Origin: Kolteria novifilia
GTDB taxonomy: Bacteria > Planctomycetota > Planctomycetia > Kolteriales > Kolteriaceae
NCBI GenBank assembly: GCA_007748055.1
Contig: CP036279.1
Coordinates: 5,828,001 to 5,892,000 of the forward strand
Length of the DNA stretch: 64,000 nucleotides
Direction: 5' to 3'
The translations under genes and the position numbers were made by a program. The notes beneath the pieces are model-generated. The model worked only from the letters and a program-made list of their open reading frames with translations, did not search any database and had not been told where the DNA came from. Of this stretch, positions 1 to 8,882 are shown one piece after another; position 1 is the stretch's first letter, and each line of letters begins with the position of its first letter.

Positions 1-728
1 GTCGTCGTCACCGGAATGCCCAGGGAGATGGCGAACTTCTTGAGGGCCGCCGACGCGTCGCTGCTGACGACGCCGCCGCCCGCGTAGATGACGGGACGCT
101 TGGCCTGCTTGACCATCTCGATCACCCGATCGAGTTCGGCGCTCGAGGCGTGCTTGTCCGGGTTGTAGCCGGGGAGATTCATCGCGGGATCGTAGTCGGG
201 GACGATCCTGCGGTTCTGCAGGTCCTTGGGAACGTCAATCAGGACCGGTCCGGGACGACCCGACTGGGCGATGTAGAAGGCTTCCTTGACGACGCGCGGG
301 ATGTCTTCAGTGTGCTGCACCAGAAAGTGGTGCTTGGTGATCGGACGCGCGATCTCGACGATCGGCGTCTCTTGGAAGGCATCGGTGCCGATCACCTTCG
401 TCGGGACCTGCCCGGTGATAGCGACGATCGGGGTGCTATCCATCTTGGCGTCGGCCAAGCAGGTCGTGAAGTTGGTCGCTCCAGGACCGCTGGTGGCGAT
501 GCAAACGCCGACCTTTCCCGTGGCCCGGGCGTAGCCCTCGGCGGCGAACCCGCCTCCCTGCTCAAAACGCGGGAGAATGGTGCGCAAGTCCTTCGAACGA
601 CGCGTCAACGCCTGGTGGATCGGCATGCTCGCTCCACCAGGATACGCAAAGACGACCTCGACACCCTCGCGGATCATGCAATCCACCAACAGATCACAGC
701 CCAACACGGGTTCAGAGCACGTCGACAT
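1..728 (-). CDS. ilvB: Acetolactate synthase large subunit, N-terminal part (runs off window)
   Basis: ThDP-dependent enzyme that condenses two pyruvates, or pyruvate and 2-oxobutyrate, in branched-chain amino-acid synthesis. My translation of the complement from ATG at 728 starts MSTCSEPVLGCDLLVDCMI and reads about 242 codons to the window edge. Visible family motifs are VFAYPGGASMPIHQAL (the region holding the ThDP-activating Glu in most members is here shifted to FAYPGG), RFEQGGGFAAEGYARATGK, ATSGPGATNFTT, AITGQVP, DAFQE and GRPGPVLIDVPKD, followed by the start of the central domain (VIYAGGGV, GIPVTTT). A GAAGGTGA ribosome-binding sequence lies just upstream of the ATG. The C-terminal half, including the ThDP-binding GDG region, is outside the window, so catalytic and regulatory subunits cannot be judged. 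It could also be a close catabolic paralogue, but the biosynthetic enzyme is the best fit. Confidence 0.93.
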   Translation of the reverse strand, partial: MSTCSEPVLGCDLLVDCMIREGVEVVFAYPGGASMPIHQALTRRSKDLRTILPRFEQGGGFAAEGYARATGKVGVCIATSGPGATNFTTCLADAKMDSTPIVAITGQVPTKVIGTDAFQETPIVEIARPITKHHFLVQHTEDIPRVVKEAFYIAQSGRPGPVLIDVPKDLQNRRIVPDYDPAMNLPGYNPDKHASSAELDRVIEMVKQAKRPVIYAGGGVVSSDASAALKKFAISLGIPVTT

Positions 729-968
729 CAGTCATCACCTTCGCTTAGCGGCGGAATCTTCATCGTGGACGTACCTCCTACGCGAGGACGTCGTCTCCGC
801 CCAATCCGCTCATTGTAACCAAGAGAGGCCGTGGGACCAAAATTTGGCGTAATTTCCCCTCACCGCATTCAGAGGGTTCCGACATCGCCAGGGTTCGGTT
901 CGTTGGACGAGATCGACCAATTGTCTCCGACGCGTCTCCAACGAACTCGCGGTCCGCCGCGAGAATCC

Positions 969-2096
969 CTATTGGACTCTCCCGTCCGACGAGAATGAAT
1001 CCCCCAGCGGACGACCACTGTAGCCCGTCATTTCCAGGTATCCCGATCCACCCGCCGACGCTCCACCGAAGGTGCCCGAAACATCGATGGCTCCCTCCCA
1101 GTAGGTCACGTCGGTGCTCAGTGGTGTCCGCATCTCTTGCTGGGGAAAGATCGCCCGCACCTCGAGTTGGGCCTTTTGTTCCGGAATCGACAACTTCCAC
1201 GAGACGGGATAGCGGGCGCCGCTGGCCGACGAGGTCCAGGTCTCTCCCGGCGACATCGTGAAATCGCCGGCCCCCAGCGGGGTTGCCTCTCCCTCCGGAT
1301 CAACGAGAGTACCCGAGGTGCGCGGATCGGAAGATCCGTCGGAGCGGCGAAACTGGTAGAGCATCAGTTCCCAGTCATTGTCGAGCTGGATCGAGAGCCA
1401 GTCCCATCCAATCTGTTCCTTCTCGAGGAAGCTCGTGCCGAATTCGTGATCCATCCAGCTTAGGCCCCTCACCCGGTGGGTGACGCCGTCGACGGTGACC
1501 GTCCCCTTCGTCTCCATGCGAGTCAGGGAGTAGTAGTGCGACGCGTTTCCCGCTTTGGCTCCCTTCTGGCTGATGCCGTCGCGACCGTGCAGGGCCGGCG
1601 ACTTGAGCGGGGTCAGCTCGAGGTCGATCGCGTCGCCTTCCGCCTCGGCGACGAGGTGGTGAGTGTTTCCTCGGAGCGAAACCTGCCAGCCCTCGTTCCA
1701 AACGCGATAGTGCTTCGTCGCGGCACCAGCCATTCCAACGCCCGCGCGGTTGAGCCGTTCGTGGACGTGGTGCCGGCGGGCGGAGCCGTCGGAGATCGCG
1801 AAATGGGTCATGTAAAGATCGCGCACCGCCCAACGCGACGCGCTCTTCGGCTCGAGGGTGATCCCGGTGCGAAAGAAGGTCAATTGATAGCCGAACCGGC
1901 GGCCGTTCTCACTGACGAGATTGCCGGTGTAGTACCACCACTCGATCCGGCAGTCGGGATGCGACGCGTGATCGCGCGGAAACGAGAAGGAATAGCCGGG
2001 CATCGCCTCGCGCCAACCCTCGTCGTTGTACGTCGGTTGGTAGGAGGTCGCCTCCTCGGCGCCAAGCAGCATCACCATCATCGCGAGCCAACACAC
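969..2096 (-). CDS. AttH/CrtC-like lipocalin-domain protein
   Basis: Secreted or envelope protein of the AttH / hydroxyneurosporene-synthase-like family (two lipocalin-like halves), 375 residues. Visible family signatures are FSFPRDHASHPDCRIEWWYY with TGNL near residues 34-60, GYQLTFFR, the YMTHFAISD segment, HYYSLTRM, and GLSWMDHEFG followed by GWDWLSIQLD in the second half. The short hydrophobic N-terminus (MCWLAMMVMLL) is probably a signal peptide. Translation probably begins at the GTG at 2096: the last codons of the upstream permease gene contain GGGAGGAG, a strong ribosome-binding site. The gene is the last of a three-gene minus-strand operon (ATPase, permease, this gene), separated from the permease by only 4 bp. 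Members of this family are often annotated as carotenoid 1,2-hydratases, but the ABC-transporter context fits an AttH-type role in export or lipoprotein handling better. The substrate is unknown. Confidence 0.82.
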   Translation of the reverse strand: MCWLAMMVMLLGAEEATSYQPTYNDEGWREAMPGYSFSFPRDHASHPDCRIEWWYYTGNLVSENGRRFGYQLTFFRTGITLEPKSASRWAVRDLYMTHFAISDGSARRHHVHERLNRAGVGMAGAATKHYRVWNEGWQVSLRGNTHHLVAEAEGDAIDLELTPLKSPALHGRDGISQKGAKAGNASHYYSLTRMETKGTVTVDGVTHRVRGLSWMDHEFGTSFLEKEQIGWDWLSIQLDNDWELMLYQFRRSDGSSDPRTSGTLVDPEGEATPLGAGDFTMSPGETWTSSASGARYPVSWKLSIPEQKAQLEVRAIFPQQEMRTPLSTDVTYWEGAIDVSGTFGGASAGGSGYLEMTGYSGRPLGDSFSSDGRVQ

Positions 2097-2100
2097 GATC

Positions 2101-4725
2101 TCACTCCTCCCTGAGTTCGGCCGCGGACCGAAATCGAGTCGCTCGCGCCGCGGGATAGAGGCCGGCGAGCACGCTGGCCAGGATCACCAGCACCGTCGAC
2201 TGCGCGAGAAAGAACCACGGGGGACGAAACTGAATCGTCCAATGAAACGACTGGACGTTGATCACGAAGACGAGAATGACCGCCATCGCGATCCCAAGCA
2301 GGATGCCCAGGAGTTGACTGGCGCCTCCGACGAGGGTTGCCTCAAGCACGATCATCCGGCGGATCTGACTCCGGGTCGCTCCCATCACCCCAAGCAGTCC
2401 GATCTCCCGACGTCGTTCATGCACGATCGTGTAGAGAGTTCCGAGGACTCCCATCACGGCGGCGGCGATGGCGATGATCTGAAGCCCGTAGGTGATCGCG
2501 AACGTACTGTTGAAGATCCGCATCACTTCAGTGCGCAAGCTCGCCTGCGTGAAGAGGAGGAGCCGATGGTTCTCGCCCAGCCGCTTGAGCAGTCGCGTGC
2601 GCGTCGTTTCCGGATCGGCACCTTCGCGAAGATACAACGCGGCGCTGGCGGGGCTCGGCTCTTGCCCATCTGGGGAAAAGAGTCGGGCGAAGGTACGTCG
2701 ATCGACGACCACCGTGCCGCGATTGTTCGAGTAGTCGTAGTAGACTGCCGCGATCCGGAACGCTCGCTCGCCGCTGGGCGTCGGCAGGCGAACCTCGTCC
2801 CCGACTGTCTTGCCAAACCGGAGCGAGAAACTCTCGGAGATGAAGACCTCCCCATCCCGGGCGGCGCGACGGACGTCGTCGGACGTCATCCGGGCGGGAG
2901 CGGCGTAGAGAAGTCGTCCCTTCGCCGCCAACACTTGAAAGTCACCACAACCGAGCGTCACGAGGGTGTCGCCGAACCGCGCCTGCCGCGTGCTGAACGT
3001 GTCGATCGCCTCGACGTCGGGATCGCTCGCAAGGATCGCGAGCGCCTCGGGACTCATCTGCGACTCCGCGATGGAAGAATTGAGCGTGGCGGGCCTGACC
3101 ATGATATCGGCGCTGATGATGCGATCGAGCCAATAGGTGACCGTGAAGCGAAACGACGCGATCATCAGCGCCACGGCGACCATCATCGCGAGGCTCACCA
3201 CCAGGGCCGCGACCGAAACCCCGATTCGGGTCGAGGCATCGCGCAGGTTCGCCCCGGCGAGCTTTCCCGGCACGCGCCAACCTCGTGGAAGAGAGGAGGC
3301 GCCCACTTCCCAGAGACGACAAAGCGACCAAAGAATCAACGGAACCAGCGCCGCGGCCCCAAGGAGCAACGTCAGCTCCGCCGTGTAGCCCCAAACCGGA
3401 ATCCCGTCGACGGAGGGGAACCGCACCAGCACCGTCGTGAGCAGAAACGCGACCCCCGCCACCACTAGCGCCCAACGCGAGGGACGCCGCGCGGACGCCA
3501 AACGCCCCGTCCCGCGAATCGCCTCCAAGGGAGACACTCGCGACGCTTCGAGAGCCGGCCCAAGGGCGGCGACGAGACCCAACGGAATCGTCAACCCGAG
3601 GGCCCAACCGACGTCACTCCAACGAAGCGACTGCGAGGCCGTCGACGCGACCGCCGCTTCCGCGATGTAGAAGGTCTCCACCGCCACCGTCGTCGCCCGA
3701 ACGGCGACCTCTCCCAAGATCCGTCCGAGAAGCAGCCCGAGGCCGGCCCCGACGATCGTCAGGAGTAGTGCTTGCCCGAGGAAGAGCGAGGCGGTCTGAA
3801 CGCGACTTGCCCCGACCGCGCGCAGCATGCCGATCTCCTCGCGGCGCATCGTCACGCTGATCGTCAGCGAATTGTAGATCAGGAACAGACCGACGATGAG
3901 CGAGACCGAGCCGAGGGCATTGAGGTTGAAGTGAAAGGCGGCGATCATTCGGTCGACTCGGCCGAAGCGATCGTCGGGTTGCTCGACGATGAGGCCGGGA
4001 ACAAGACGCTCGGCAATCGCTCCCTTCGCCTCCTCGAGTGAGTCCTCGTCGTGGAGCCGGACGTCGAGTCGGTCGAGCTGTCCGATGCACGCGAAGAGCT
4101 CTTGGGCTCCCGCGATGTCCATCAGCAAGAAGTTGCCATCGAGAGTTCGCCCTGGCCCTTCGTCCAGCAACAGCCCCTTGATTGTCAACTCGCGTCGCCG
4201 ATCGCCGACCACCACTGGAAACGAGTCCCCGATTGCGAGTCCGTGCTGACGAGCGAACTTTTCGGTCGCAATCACGGCATCGAGATCGACGATCAGTTCC
4301 AATAGTTGCCGGGGGGTCGGCTCGCGTCGCCGGTCGTCGAACTCGAGCAGGTAGTAGCTCCGCACCGGCCGATCGCGCAGCGCGTCGATGCCGAGGACTT
4401 GGAGAAGCTCCGCCGTCTCGCCATCGTGGCCCTCGAAAAGGACTTGGCCCTCGACGACGGGACTAACGTTCCCTAACCCATCGAGCCAGCCAAGCTCGTT
4501 AAGGAGCAACTCGTCGAAGCGGCCGCTGCCGGCGGTGATCTGTAGCGACGTCGCGCCGGCGATCGACTCGGTCGCCGTCTTGAAGGACTCGATCGATCCG
4601 TGGTTGCCGATCCGAATCGCCACGACGACGGCGACCCCCAGGGCGATTCCGAGGACGGTGATCGTCGAGCGCCCTTTCTGGTGCCAGAGGGAACGCAGAA
4701 TGAATCGGCTAAACAGACGCGGCAA
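2101..4725 (-). CDS. FtsX/MacB-type ABC permease, two permease halves fused
   Basis: Integral membrane subunit of an ABC transporter of the MacB/LolCE/AttFG type, 874 residues. The protein contains two complete MacB-PCD plus FtsX units in tandem. The first has a TM near residues 18-36, an extracytoplasmic domain to about 260, then three TMs (about 268-395). A linker with two hydrophobic helices (about 415-470) follows, then the second unit with a TM near 500-525, an extracytoplasmic domain, and three closing TMs ending in GLYPAARATRFRSAAELREE. ALEASRVSPLEAIRG and YPAARATRFRSAAELRE are the typical ends of FtsX domains. In the Agrobacterium att operon the permeases are separate genes (attF, attG); here they are one chain. 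The gene overlaps the end of the ATPase gene by 17 bp, implying translational coupling. Probable role: mechanotransmission or export of lipoprotein or lipid rather than classical import. Confidence 0.9.
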   Translation of the reverse strand: MPRLFSRFILRSLWHQKGRSTITVLGIALGVAVVVAIRIGNHGSIESFKTATESIAGATSLQITAGSGRFDELLLNELGWLDGLGNVSPVVEGQVLFEGHDGETAELLQVLGIDALRDRPVRSYYLLEFDDRRREPTPRQLLELIVDLDAVIATEKFARQHGLAIGDSFPVVVGDRRRELTIKGLLLDEGPGRTLDGNFLLMDIAGAQELFACIGQLDRLDVRLHDEDSLEEAKGAIAERLVPGLIVEQPDDRFGRVDRMIAAFHFNLNALGSVSLIVGLFLIYNSLTISVTMRREEIGMLRAVGASRVQTASLFLGQALLLTIVGAGLGLLLGRILGEVAVRATTVAVETFYIAEAAVASTASQSLRWSDVGWALGLTIPLGLVAALGPALEASRVSPLEAIRGTGRLASARRPSRWALVVAGVAFLLTTVLVRFPSVDGIPVWGYTAELTLLLGAAALVPLILWSLCRLWEVGASSLPRGWRVPGKLAGANLRDASTRIGVSVAALVVSLAMMVAVALMIASFRFTVTYWLDRIISADIMVRPATLNSSIAESQMSPEALAILASDPDVEAIDTFSTRQARFGDTLVTLGCGDFQVLAAKGRLLYAAPARMTSDDVRRAARDGEVFISESFSLRFGKTVGDEVRLPTPSGERAFRIAAVYYDYSNNRGTVVVDRRTFARLFSPDGQEPSPASAALYLREGADPETTRTRLLKRLGENHRLLLFTQASLRTEVMRIFNSTFAITYGLQIIAIAAAVMGVLGTLYTIVHERRREIGLLGVMGATRSQIRRMIVLEATLVGGASQLLGILLGIAMAVILVFVINVQSFHWTIQFRPPWFFLAQSTVLVILASVLAGLYPAARATRFRSAAELREE

Positions 4726-5401
4726 CGTCGGGGTTCTCCGTCAGGGCCTCGATCGCACCGTCGCGCATGTGAACGTGGCGTCGCGCGTGGCGGGCGGCCT
4801 CGCTTGAGTGGGTCGCCAACAGAAGGGTCACACCGAGATCTCGGTTGACACCCGCCAGCAGACGCATCACCGATTCGCCATTCTCGGTATCGAGGCTCCC
4901 GGTCGGTTCGTCGGCGAGCAGCAGCGAAGGCTCGTTGACCAGGGCTCGGGCGATCGCGACACGCTGCATCTCCCCGCCGGAGAGCTCCGCGGGAAAGCGC
5001 CGCGATTTGGTCCCCATGCCGACGAGATCGAGCATCGCTTGGGCACGTTCCCGGCACGTGCCGCCATTGTCCCCGTCGAGCAAACGCGGCAACTCGACAT
5101 TTTCGAGCACGGTCAATGTCGGCAAGAGATTGAAGAACTGAAAGACGAAACCGATCTTCTGGCGCCTCCAGCGGGCCAACTCGTCATCACCCAGATCGGC
5201 GACCGATCGACCATCGACGAGAACCCGTCCCTTGCTTGGCTGATCCATCGCCCCGACCAGATGCAGCAGCGTCGACTTGCCACACCCCGACGGTCCCATG
5301 ATCGCGAGAAAGTCGCCTTTCTCCGCCCGCAGACTCACCCCGCGCAGCGCGGGCGCGTCCGCGGCGGCGTACGATTTGTAGACGTCGTCCACTTCCAGCA
5401 T
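4709..5401 (-). CDS. ABC transporter ATP-binding protein (LolD/MacB/AttE type)
   Basis: Cytoplasmic ATPase that drives the fused permease downstream. From the ATG at 5401 the chain is 230 residues and starts MLEVDDVYKSY, the normal family start. An upstream GTG at 5425 would add 8 residues. Walker A is GPSGCGKST, the Q-loop is FVFQFFNLLPTLTVLENVELP, the signature is LSGGEMQR, Walker B is LLLADEPTGSLD, and the H-loop is ATHS. The FNLLPTLTVLENVELP segment is characteristic of the LolD/MacB subfamily. It is the first gene of the operon and overlaps the permease start. Family membership is secure; the transported substrate cannot be read from the sequence. Confidence 0.93.
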   Translation of the reverse strand: MLEVDDVYKSYAAADAPALRGVSLRAEKGDFLAIMGPSGCGKSTLLHLVGAMDQPSKGRVLVDGRSVADLGDDELARWRRQKIGFVFQFFNLLPTLTVLENVELPRLLDGDNGGTCRERAQAMLDLVGMGTKSRRFPAELSGGEMQRVAIARALVNEPSLLLADEPTGSLDTENGESVMRLLAGVNRDLGVTLLLATHSSEAARHARRHVHMRDGAIEALTENPDVAASV

Positions 5402-5723
5402 GACCAACTCATCTTCCCAAACCACGATCCGCTTCAGCGGTCACCAAGTGATTGTAGCGTCGCGCCATCATCCGGCCGCTGGTGGCTCGACGGATCCGAC
5501 CACAGGGCGACTCCGGGGGAGTTCCAAGATCTTCGCTCACGGGAATGTTGAGAACTTTGCCGACAGATGATAGGGTACATTTCATTTTCACCGGAAAGGT
5601 GAGGCATTTGACGGTGGTCTGACGTACCGTCGACACATGCTTCCCCCGCGGGATCCTCAAACTCCCTCGGGGCCGGTAGTGCGACGATGGACGAAATGCG
5701 ATCGAGCACACGGTGGAGAAACG
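5402..5723. other. Divergent intergenic region
   Basis: About 320 bp between the divergently transcribed ATPase operon and the regulator gene, so it must hold both promoters. It is locally less GC-rich around 5570-5600, where a short stem (tcacc/ggtga around 5588-5602) can be drawn. No clear -10/-35 pair or known operator was recognised. Confidence 0.4.
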
Positions 5724-7700
5724 ATGGCAAATCCGTTCCCCGGTGCGAAAGGCGGCTCGATCTCCACAACCGACCGCGGAGGAAGCGGCGGCGTCACGGT
5801 CCAACGCGAGAGCCCGAAGCAGAGTACCGACGTGGAAACTGCCGAGGATCTCCGTGCCAACGCCCGCTTCAAATCCCTCGTGGTCGAGGACAATGCCGCC
5901 ACAAGATTGTTGATCAAACGGCTTCTCACGCAGTTGCATCACGACGTCACGTTGTGTCCGGATGCGGCGTCGGCGATCGAAGCCTTCGGACAGGACACCT
6001 TCGAACTGGCGTTCATCGACTGCGTCCTGGGAGACTCCACCGACGGTTTGGATCTCTGTCGCCGCCTCCGGACCATGCCAAAGGGAAAGGAATGCGTCGT
6101 CACGATCTGTACCGGCGCGGTCCAAGTCGACGGCCTGCGGGAAGTGATGAAGGCCGGTGCCGACGACTACCTGGCCAAGCCCTTTCATGCCGACCAATTT
6201 CGCGTCCGCGTCGAGGTCGCCGAGAATCTCGCGCTGACAAGACGCCGGCAGCGTGAACTCGAGTCCGAACGACTCCGCCTTCGCATGCAACTCGAAGCTC
6301 GGGTTCGCTTCCAACGGCGCGAGCTTCACACCAAGACAGCACAGCTCCGCGAGGAGATGTCAAGCCGTCACCAAGCCGAGGAACAGCTCCGCTACGACTC
6401 TTTTCACGACAGCCTGACCGGCCTGCCCAATCGCAGCCTCTTTCTCGACCGACTCGGTCAGGTCCTGAAGTTCTCCCAGCGGCGACAGAATTACAAGTAC
6501 GCCGTCTTGGTCATCGGCGTCGATCGTTTTCGAGGCGTCAACGAGAGCATCGGTCACGACGGCGGCGACGAACTGCTCGTTCAGATCGCGCGCCGCCTGG
6601 AGCATTGCCTGCGTCCCGGCGACAGTGTCGCCCGACTCGCGGGAGACGAGTTCACGGTTCTTCTCGACGACGTTCGCGATCTCAGTGACGCCACTCGAGT
6701 CGCCAACCGGATCCAGGAACAGTTCGATCCCCCGTTCTTGCTCGGCGACGTGAAGGTCGTCATTTCGGCGAGCATCGGGATCGCGCTGAGTCAGCCCGGC
6801 TACGAGGAGCCGATGGACGTTCTCCGTGACGCCGACGTCGCGATGTCCCGAGCCAAGGCGCTCGGCAAGGCACGCTACGCCATCTTCGACAGCGGGATGC
6901 AGCTCCAAGCGACCCGCCGACTCAAACTCGAGGCGGACCTGCACCAAGCGATCGAACGCTCGGAGTTCGTCGCCTACTATCAGCCGATCGTCTCACTCGA
7001 GGAGCGGCGCATCCGCGGTTTCGAGGCTCTCATTCGTTGGCAACATCCCGAACGCGGCCTGCTGCCTCCCTCGGAATTCATCCCCATCGCCGAGGAGACG
7101 GGACTGATCATCCCCATCGGCCAATGGATGATCGGCGAGGCGTGCCGTCAACTGCGCCGCTGGGAACAGGCCACCAAGGAGGCTCGCGACATCGAGATGA
7201 GCATCAACGTCTCAAGCCGACAGTTCTCCGATCCCCAACTCATCGACGTCATTGGGGAGGTGCTCGATCAGACCGGCGTCAACGAACGCCACATCCGTCT
7301 GGAGATCACCGAGAGTGTCATGATGGACAACGCGGCGACGATCACCGCGACCCTCTTGCAGCTCCGGGCTCTCGACATCCAGCTCGGGATCGACGACTTC
7401 GGCACCGGCTATTCGTCGCTGAGCTATCTCCACCATTTGCCGATCGACACCCTCAAAATCGATCGGTCGTTCATTCGTGACCTTCACCAATCGCGTGGCC
7501 CCGATCACGAGATCGTCCGCACGATCGTCTCGCTCGCCTCGAATCTCGGGATGGCCTGCGTCGCCGAAGGGGTCGAGCTGCCCGAACAGATCCATCAGAT
7601 CCAAGAGCTCGGTTGCAGCCTGGCGCAGGGTTTCTACTTTTCCCGTCCCGTCTGCGGAGACATCGCCGAGCGACTCCTCGGCGCTCCCCTCGATTGGTGA
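5724..7700 (+). CDS. Response regulator with GGDEF and EAL domains
   Basis: Phosphorylation-controlled cyclic-di-GMP enzyme, 658 residues from the ATG at 5724 (preceded by GGTGGAGAA; an upstream in-frame start at 5637 is less likely). Receiver domain about 48-170: acidic pair E55/D56, phospho-acceptor D99 in AFIDC, T130 and conserved K152 in AKPF. Arg/Gln/Glu-rich coiled linker about 172-222. GGDEF domain about 225-390 with DSLTGLPNR, the D267/N273 nucleotide-binding region and active-site motif RLAGDEF (306-310). EAL domain about 400-650 with EALIRW (434-438), NVSSRQF, LEITES, the loop-6 motif DDFGTGYSS (557-565), LKIDRSF and VAEGVE. All EAL metal and catalytic motifs look intact. The first Gly of GGDEF is Ala, a variant also found in active cyclases. 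The protein may therefore be bifunctional, or a phosphodiesterase with GTP-regulated GGDEF. It is a single-gene unit; the partner kinase is not in the window. Confidence 0.92.
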   Translation: MANPFPGAKGGSISTTDRGGSGGVTVQRESPKQSTDVETAEDLRANARFKSLVVEDNAATRLLIKRLLTQLHHDVTLCPDAASAIEAFGQDTFELAFIDCVLGDSTDGLDLCRRLRTMPKGKECVVTICTGAVQVDGLREVMKAGADDYLAKPFHADQFRVRVEVAENLALTRRRQRELESERLRLRMQLEARVRFQRRELHTKTAQLREEMSSRHQAEEQLRYDSFHDSLTGLPNRSLFLDRLGQVLKFSQRRQNYKYAVLVIGVDRFRGVNESIGHDGGDELLVQIARRLEHCLRPGDSVARLAGDEFTVLLDDVRDLSDATRVANRIQEQFDPPFLLGDVKVVISASIGIALSQPGYEEPMDVLRDADVAMSRAKALGKARYAIFDSGMQLQATRRLKLEADLHQAIERSEFVAYYQPIVSLEERRIRGFEALIRWQHPERGLLPPSEFIPIAEETGLIIPIGQWMIGEACRQLRRWEQATKEARDIEMSINVSSRQFSDPQLIDVIGEVLDQTGVNERHIRLEITESVMMDNAATITATLLQLRALDIQLGIDDFGTGYSSLSYLHHLPIDTLKIDRSFIRDLHQSRGPDHEIVRTIVSLASNLGMACVAEGVELPEQIHQIQELGCSLAQGFYFSRPVCGDIAERLLGAPLDW

Positions 7701-7765
7701 GAGGCCACTTCCCAAGATCGAGCCCGCGGCGACGAATCCCTTCCGAGTGCGCTGCTCCATCTAAG

Positions 7766-7851
7766 TTTGGGGTGCCACTGACTGCTTGCCAGCCAGTGGC
7801 AAAGGGATGGAGTTGCACCAACACTAAATTCAAGTTGGAACAGAGCACTAG
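7766..7851 (+). repeat. 86-bp dispersed palindromic element, copy A
   Basis: This stretch matches 14732-14817 over 86 bp with only about a dozen differences. It starts tttggggtgccactgactgc and ends ttggaacagagc followed by actag. The core forms a stem from GCCACTG/CAGTGGC around 7773-7799. It lies about 65 bp after the regulator gene stop and has no coding potential. A shorter degenerate relative is at 60943-60985. Confidence 0.8.
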
Positions 7852-7928
7852 GCTCCGTCTCAAGAGTCGGCTCTGGCTTCGGCTGGCTACGTTGCCTCGG
7901 GCCGACGATCAACTTTTGAGACGAAGCC
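7851..7928. repeat. Nested inverted repeat next to the 86-bp element
   Basis: Outer arms GGCTCCGTCTCAA (7851-7863) and TTGAGACGAAGCC (7916-7928) pair over 13 bp with one mismatch. Inner arms gtcggc (7866-7871) and gccgac (7901-7906) can extend the structure. In RNA this would form a long stem-loop. It could be a terminator, a processed structured RNA or a small palindromic mobile repeat; no T-run follows, which argues against a simple intrinsic terminator. The rest of the 7701-8234 gap contains a 19-bp direct repeat, ctcacgctcgccgtgggca, at 7981-7999 and 8011-8029, and nothing else recognisable. Confidence 0.6.
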
Positions 7929-8234
7929 CAATGTCCTGACGAGTGAGTTCGCTCGCCCAACACTCTTGGGTGCCCCCCTGCTCACGCTCGCCGTGGGCAA
8001 GTTCAAAAGACTCACGCTCGCCGTGGGCAGGCGGGAAACGTCGATGATTCGGCAAGCTTCCTCACGGTCCGATGGCGACTTGTCGAAAGGAAGTCGAATC
8101 GTCACGCGGCCCTCGGCTCCTAAAACAGTGCCCGTTCGCTTCCTGGACCGGGGAACGACGGCCAAACGAACCGTCACGCCGATCGCTGCCATCAGCGGTC
8201 CGTGAATTCCCCGCACGACGAATCGGTGAGGGTC

Positions 8235-8882
8235 ATGTCAGGACTGGTGCATATCATCGAGAATCTCGATCGAGTCTCCGATTCGATCGCGACGGAAATC
8301 GACTCGGTCGAGAAACGCAACCCGTGGTTCGGCGGCATCATCAACGGCTTGGTCGCCGGCGGCGCGGTCGGCTTCGTCGCCTGGGCTACCCGGCATGCCC
8401 ATCACGAATCGGCCATTCTCCTGTTCGGCTGCTTGGGAAGTTCGTCGGCGGCGATCGTGATGGCGCCGCTGGCGCGCGTCAACAGTCTGCGGTCGGTCAG
8501 CATCGCCTACCTGATCGCGTGCGCGGTAAGCTTGGCTTATTACCCGCTTCGCGAGTTTCACCAGAGTCTGCTGCCGCTGCACTGTTTCCTCATCGTCACC
8601 ACCGCGGTCGTGCTCGCTCGGCTGCTCGACGCGATGCACCCCTCGGCGGTCGGCGCCGCGCTCGCGTTCGTCATCTATCAACGCAGCCTGGGGACGCTGG
8701 TCATCTTGTTCCTGATGATCGAGTGCGTCCTGATCCTTATCAAAGTCTTCGCTTATTTGATCATGAAGGACCTCCATTTCCGCGACTTTGCCAAGGAGTT
8801 TCGGCGAGAGTATTACGGGAAGGAGATCCTCGTCTCGATCGCTCAGGCACCCGCGGAACCCACGAAGGACTCTTCCTCATGA
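8235..8882 (+). CDS. HPP-like integral membrane protein
   Basis: Small polytopic membrane protein, 215 residues from the ATG at 8235 (an in-frame GTG at 8202 would add 11 residues). After an amphipathic N-terminus, helices can be drawn at roughly 35-55, 60-80, 88-110, 118-140 and 160-180. GCLGSSSAAIVMAPLARV and DAMHPSAVGAALAFV resemble the FGASA and HPP-A-GA segments of the HPP family (PF04982), although the second Pro of the name-giving motif is Ser here. A charged C-terminal tail (DLHFRDFAKEFRREYYGKE) is probably cytoplasmic. Its stop overlaps the start of the next gene in ATGA, so the two are translationally coupled. HPP proteins have been linked to nitrite or small-ion transport in other organisms; that function is only a guess here. 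Confidence 0.6.
   Translation: MSGLVHIIENLDRVSDSIATEIDSVEKRNPWFGGIINGLVAGGAVGFVAWATRHAHHESAILLFGCLGSSSAAIVMAPLARVNSLRSVSIAYLIACAVSLAYYPLREFHQSLLPLHCFLIVTTAVVLARLLDAMHPSAVGAALAFVIYQRSLGTLVILFLMIECVLILIKVFAYLIMKDLHFRDFAKEFRREYYGKEILVSIAQAPAEPTKDSSS

Noticed and set aside
969-2096. Carotenoid 1,2-hydratase of a pigment cluster
   Set aside because: The fold is shared with AttH proteins and the neighbours are ABC-transporter subunits, with no carotenoid gene in reach.
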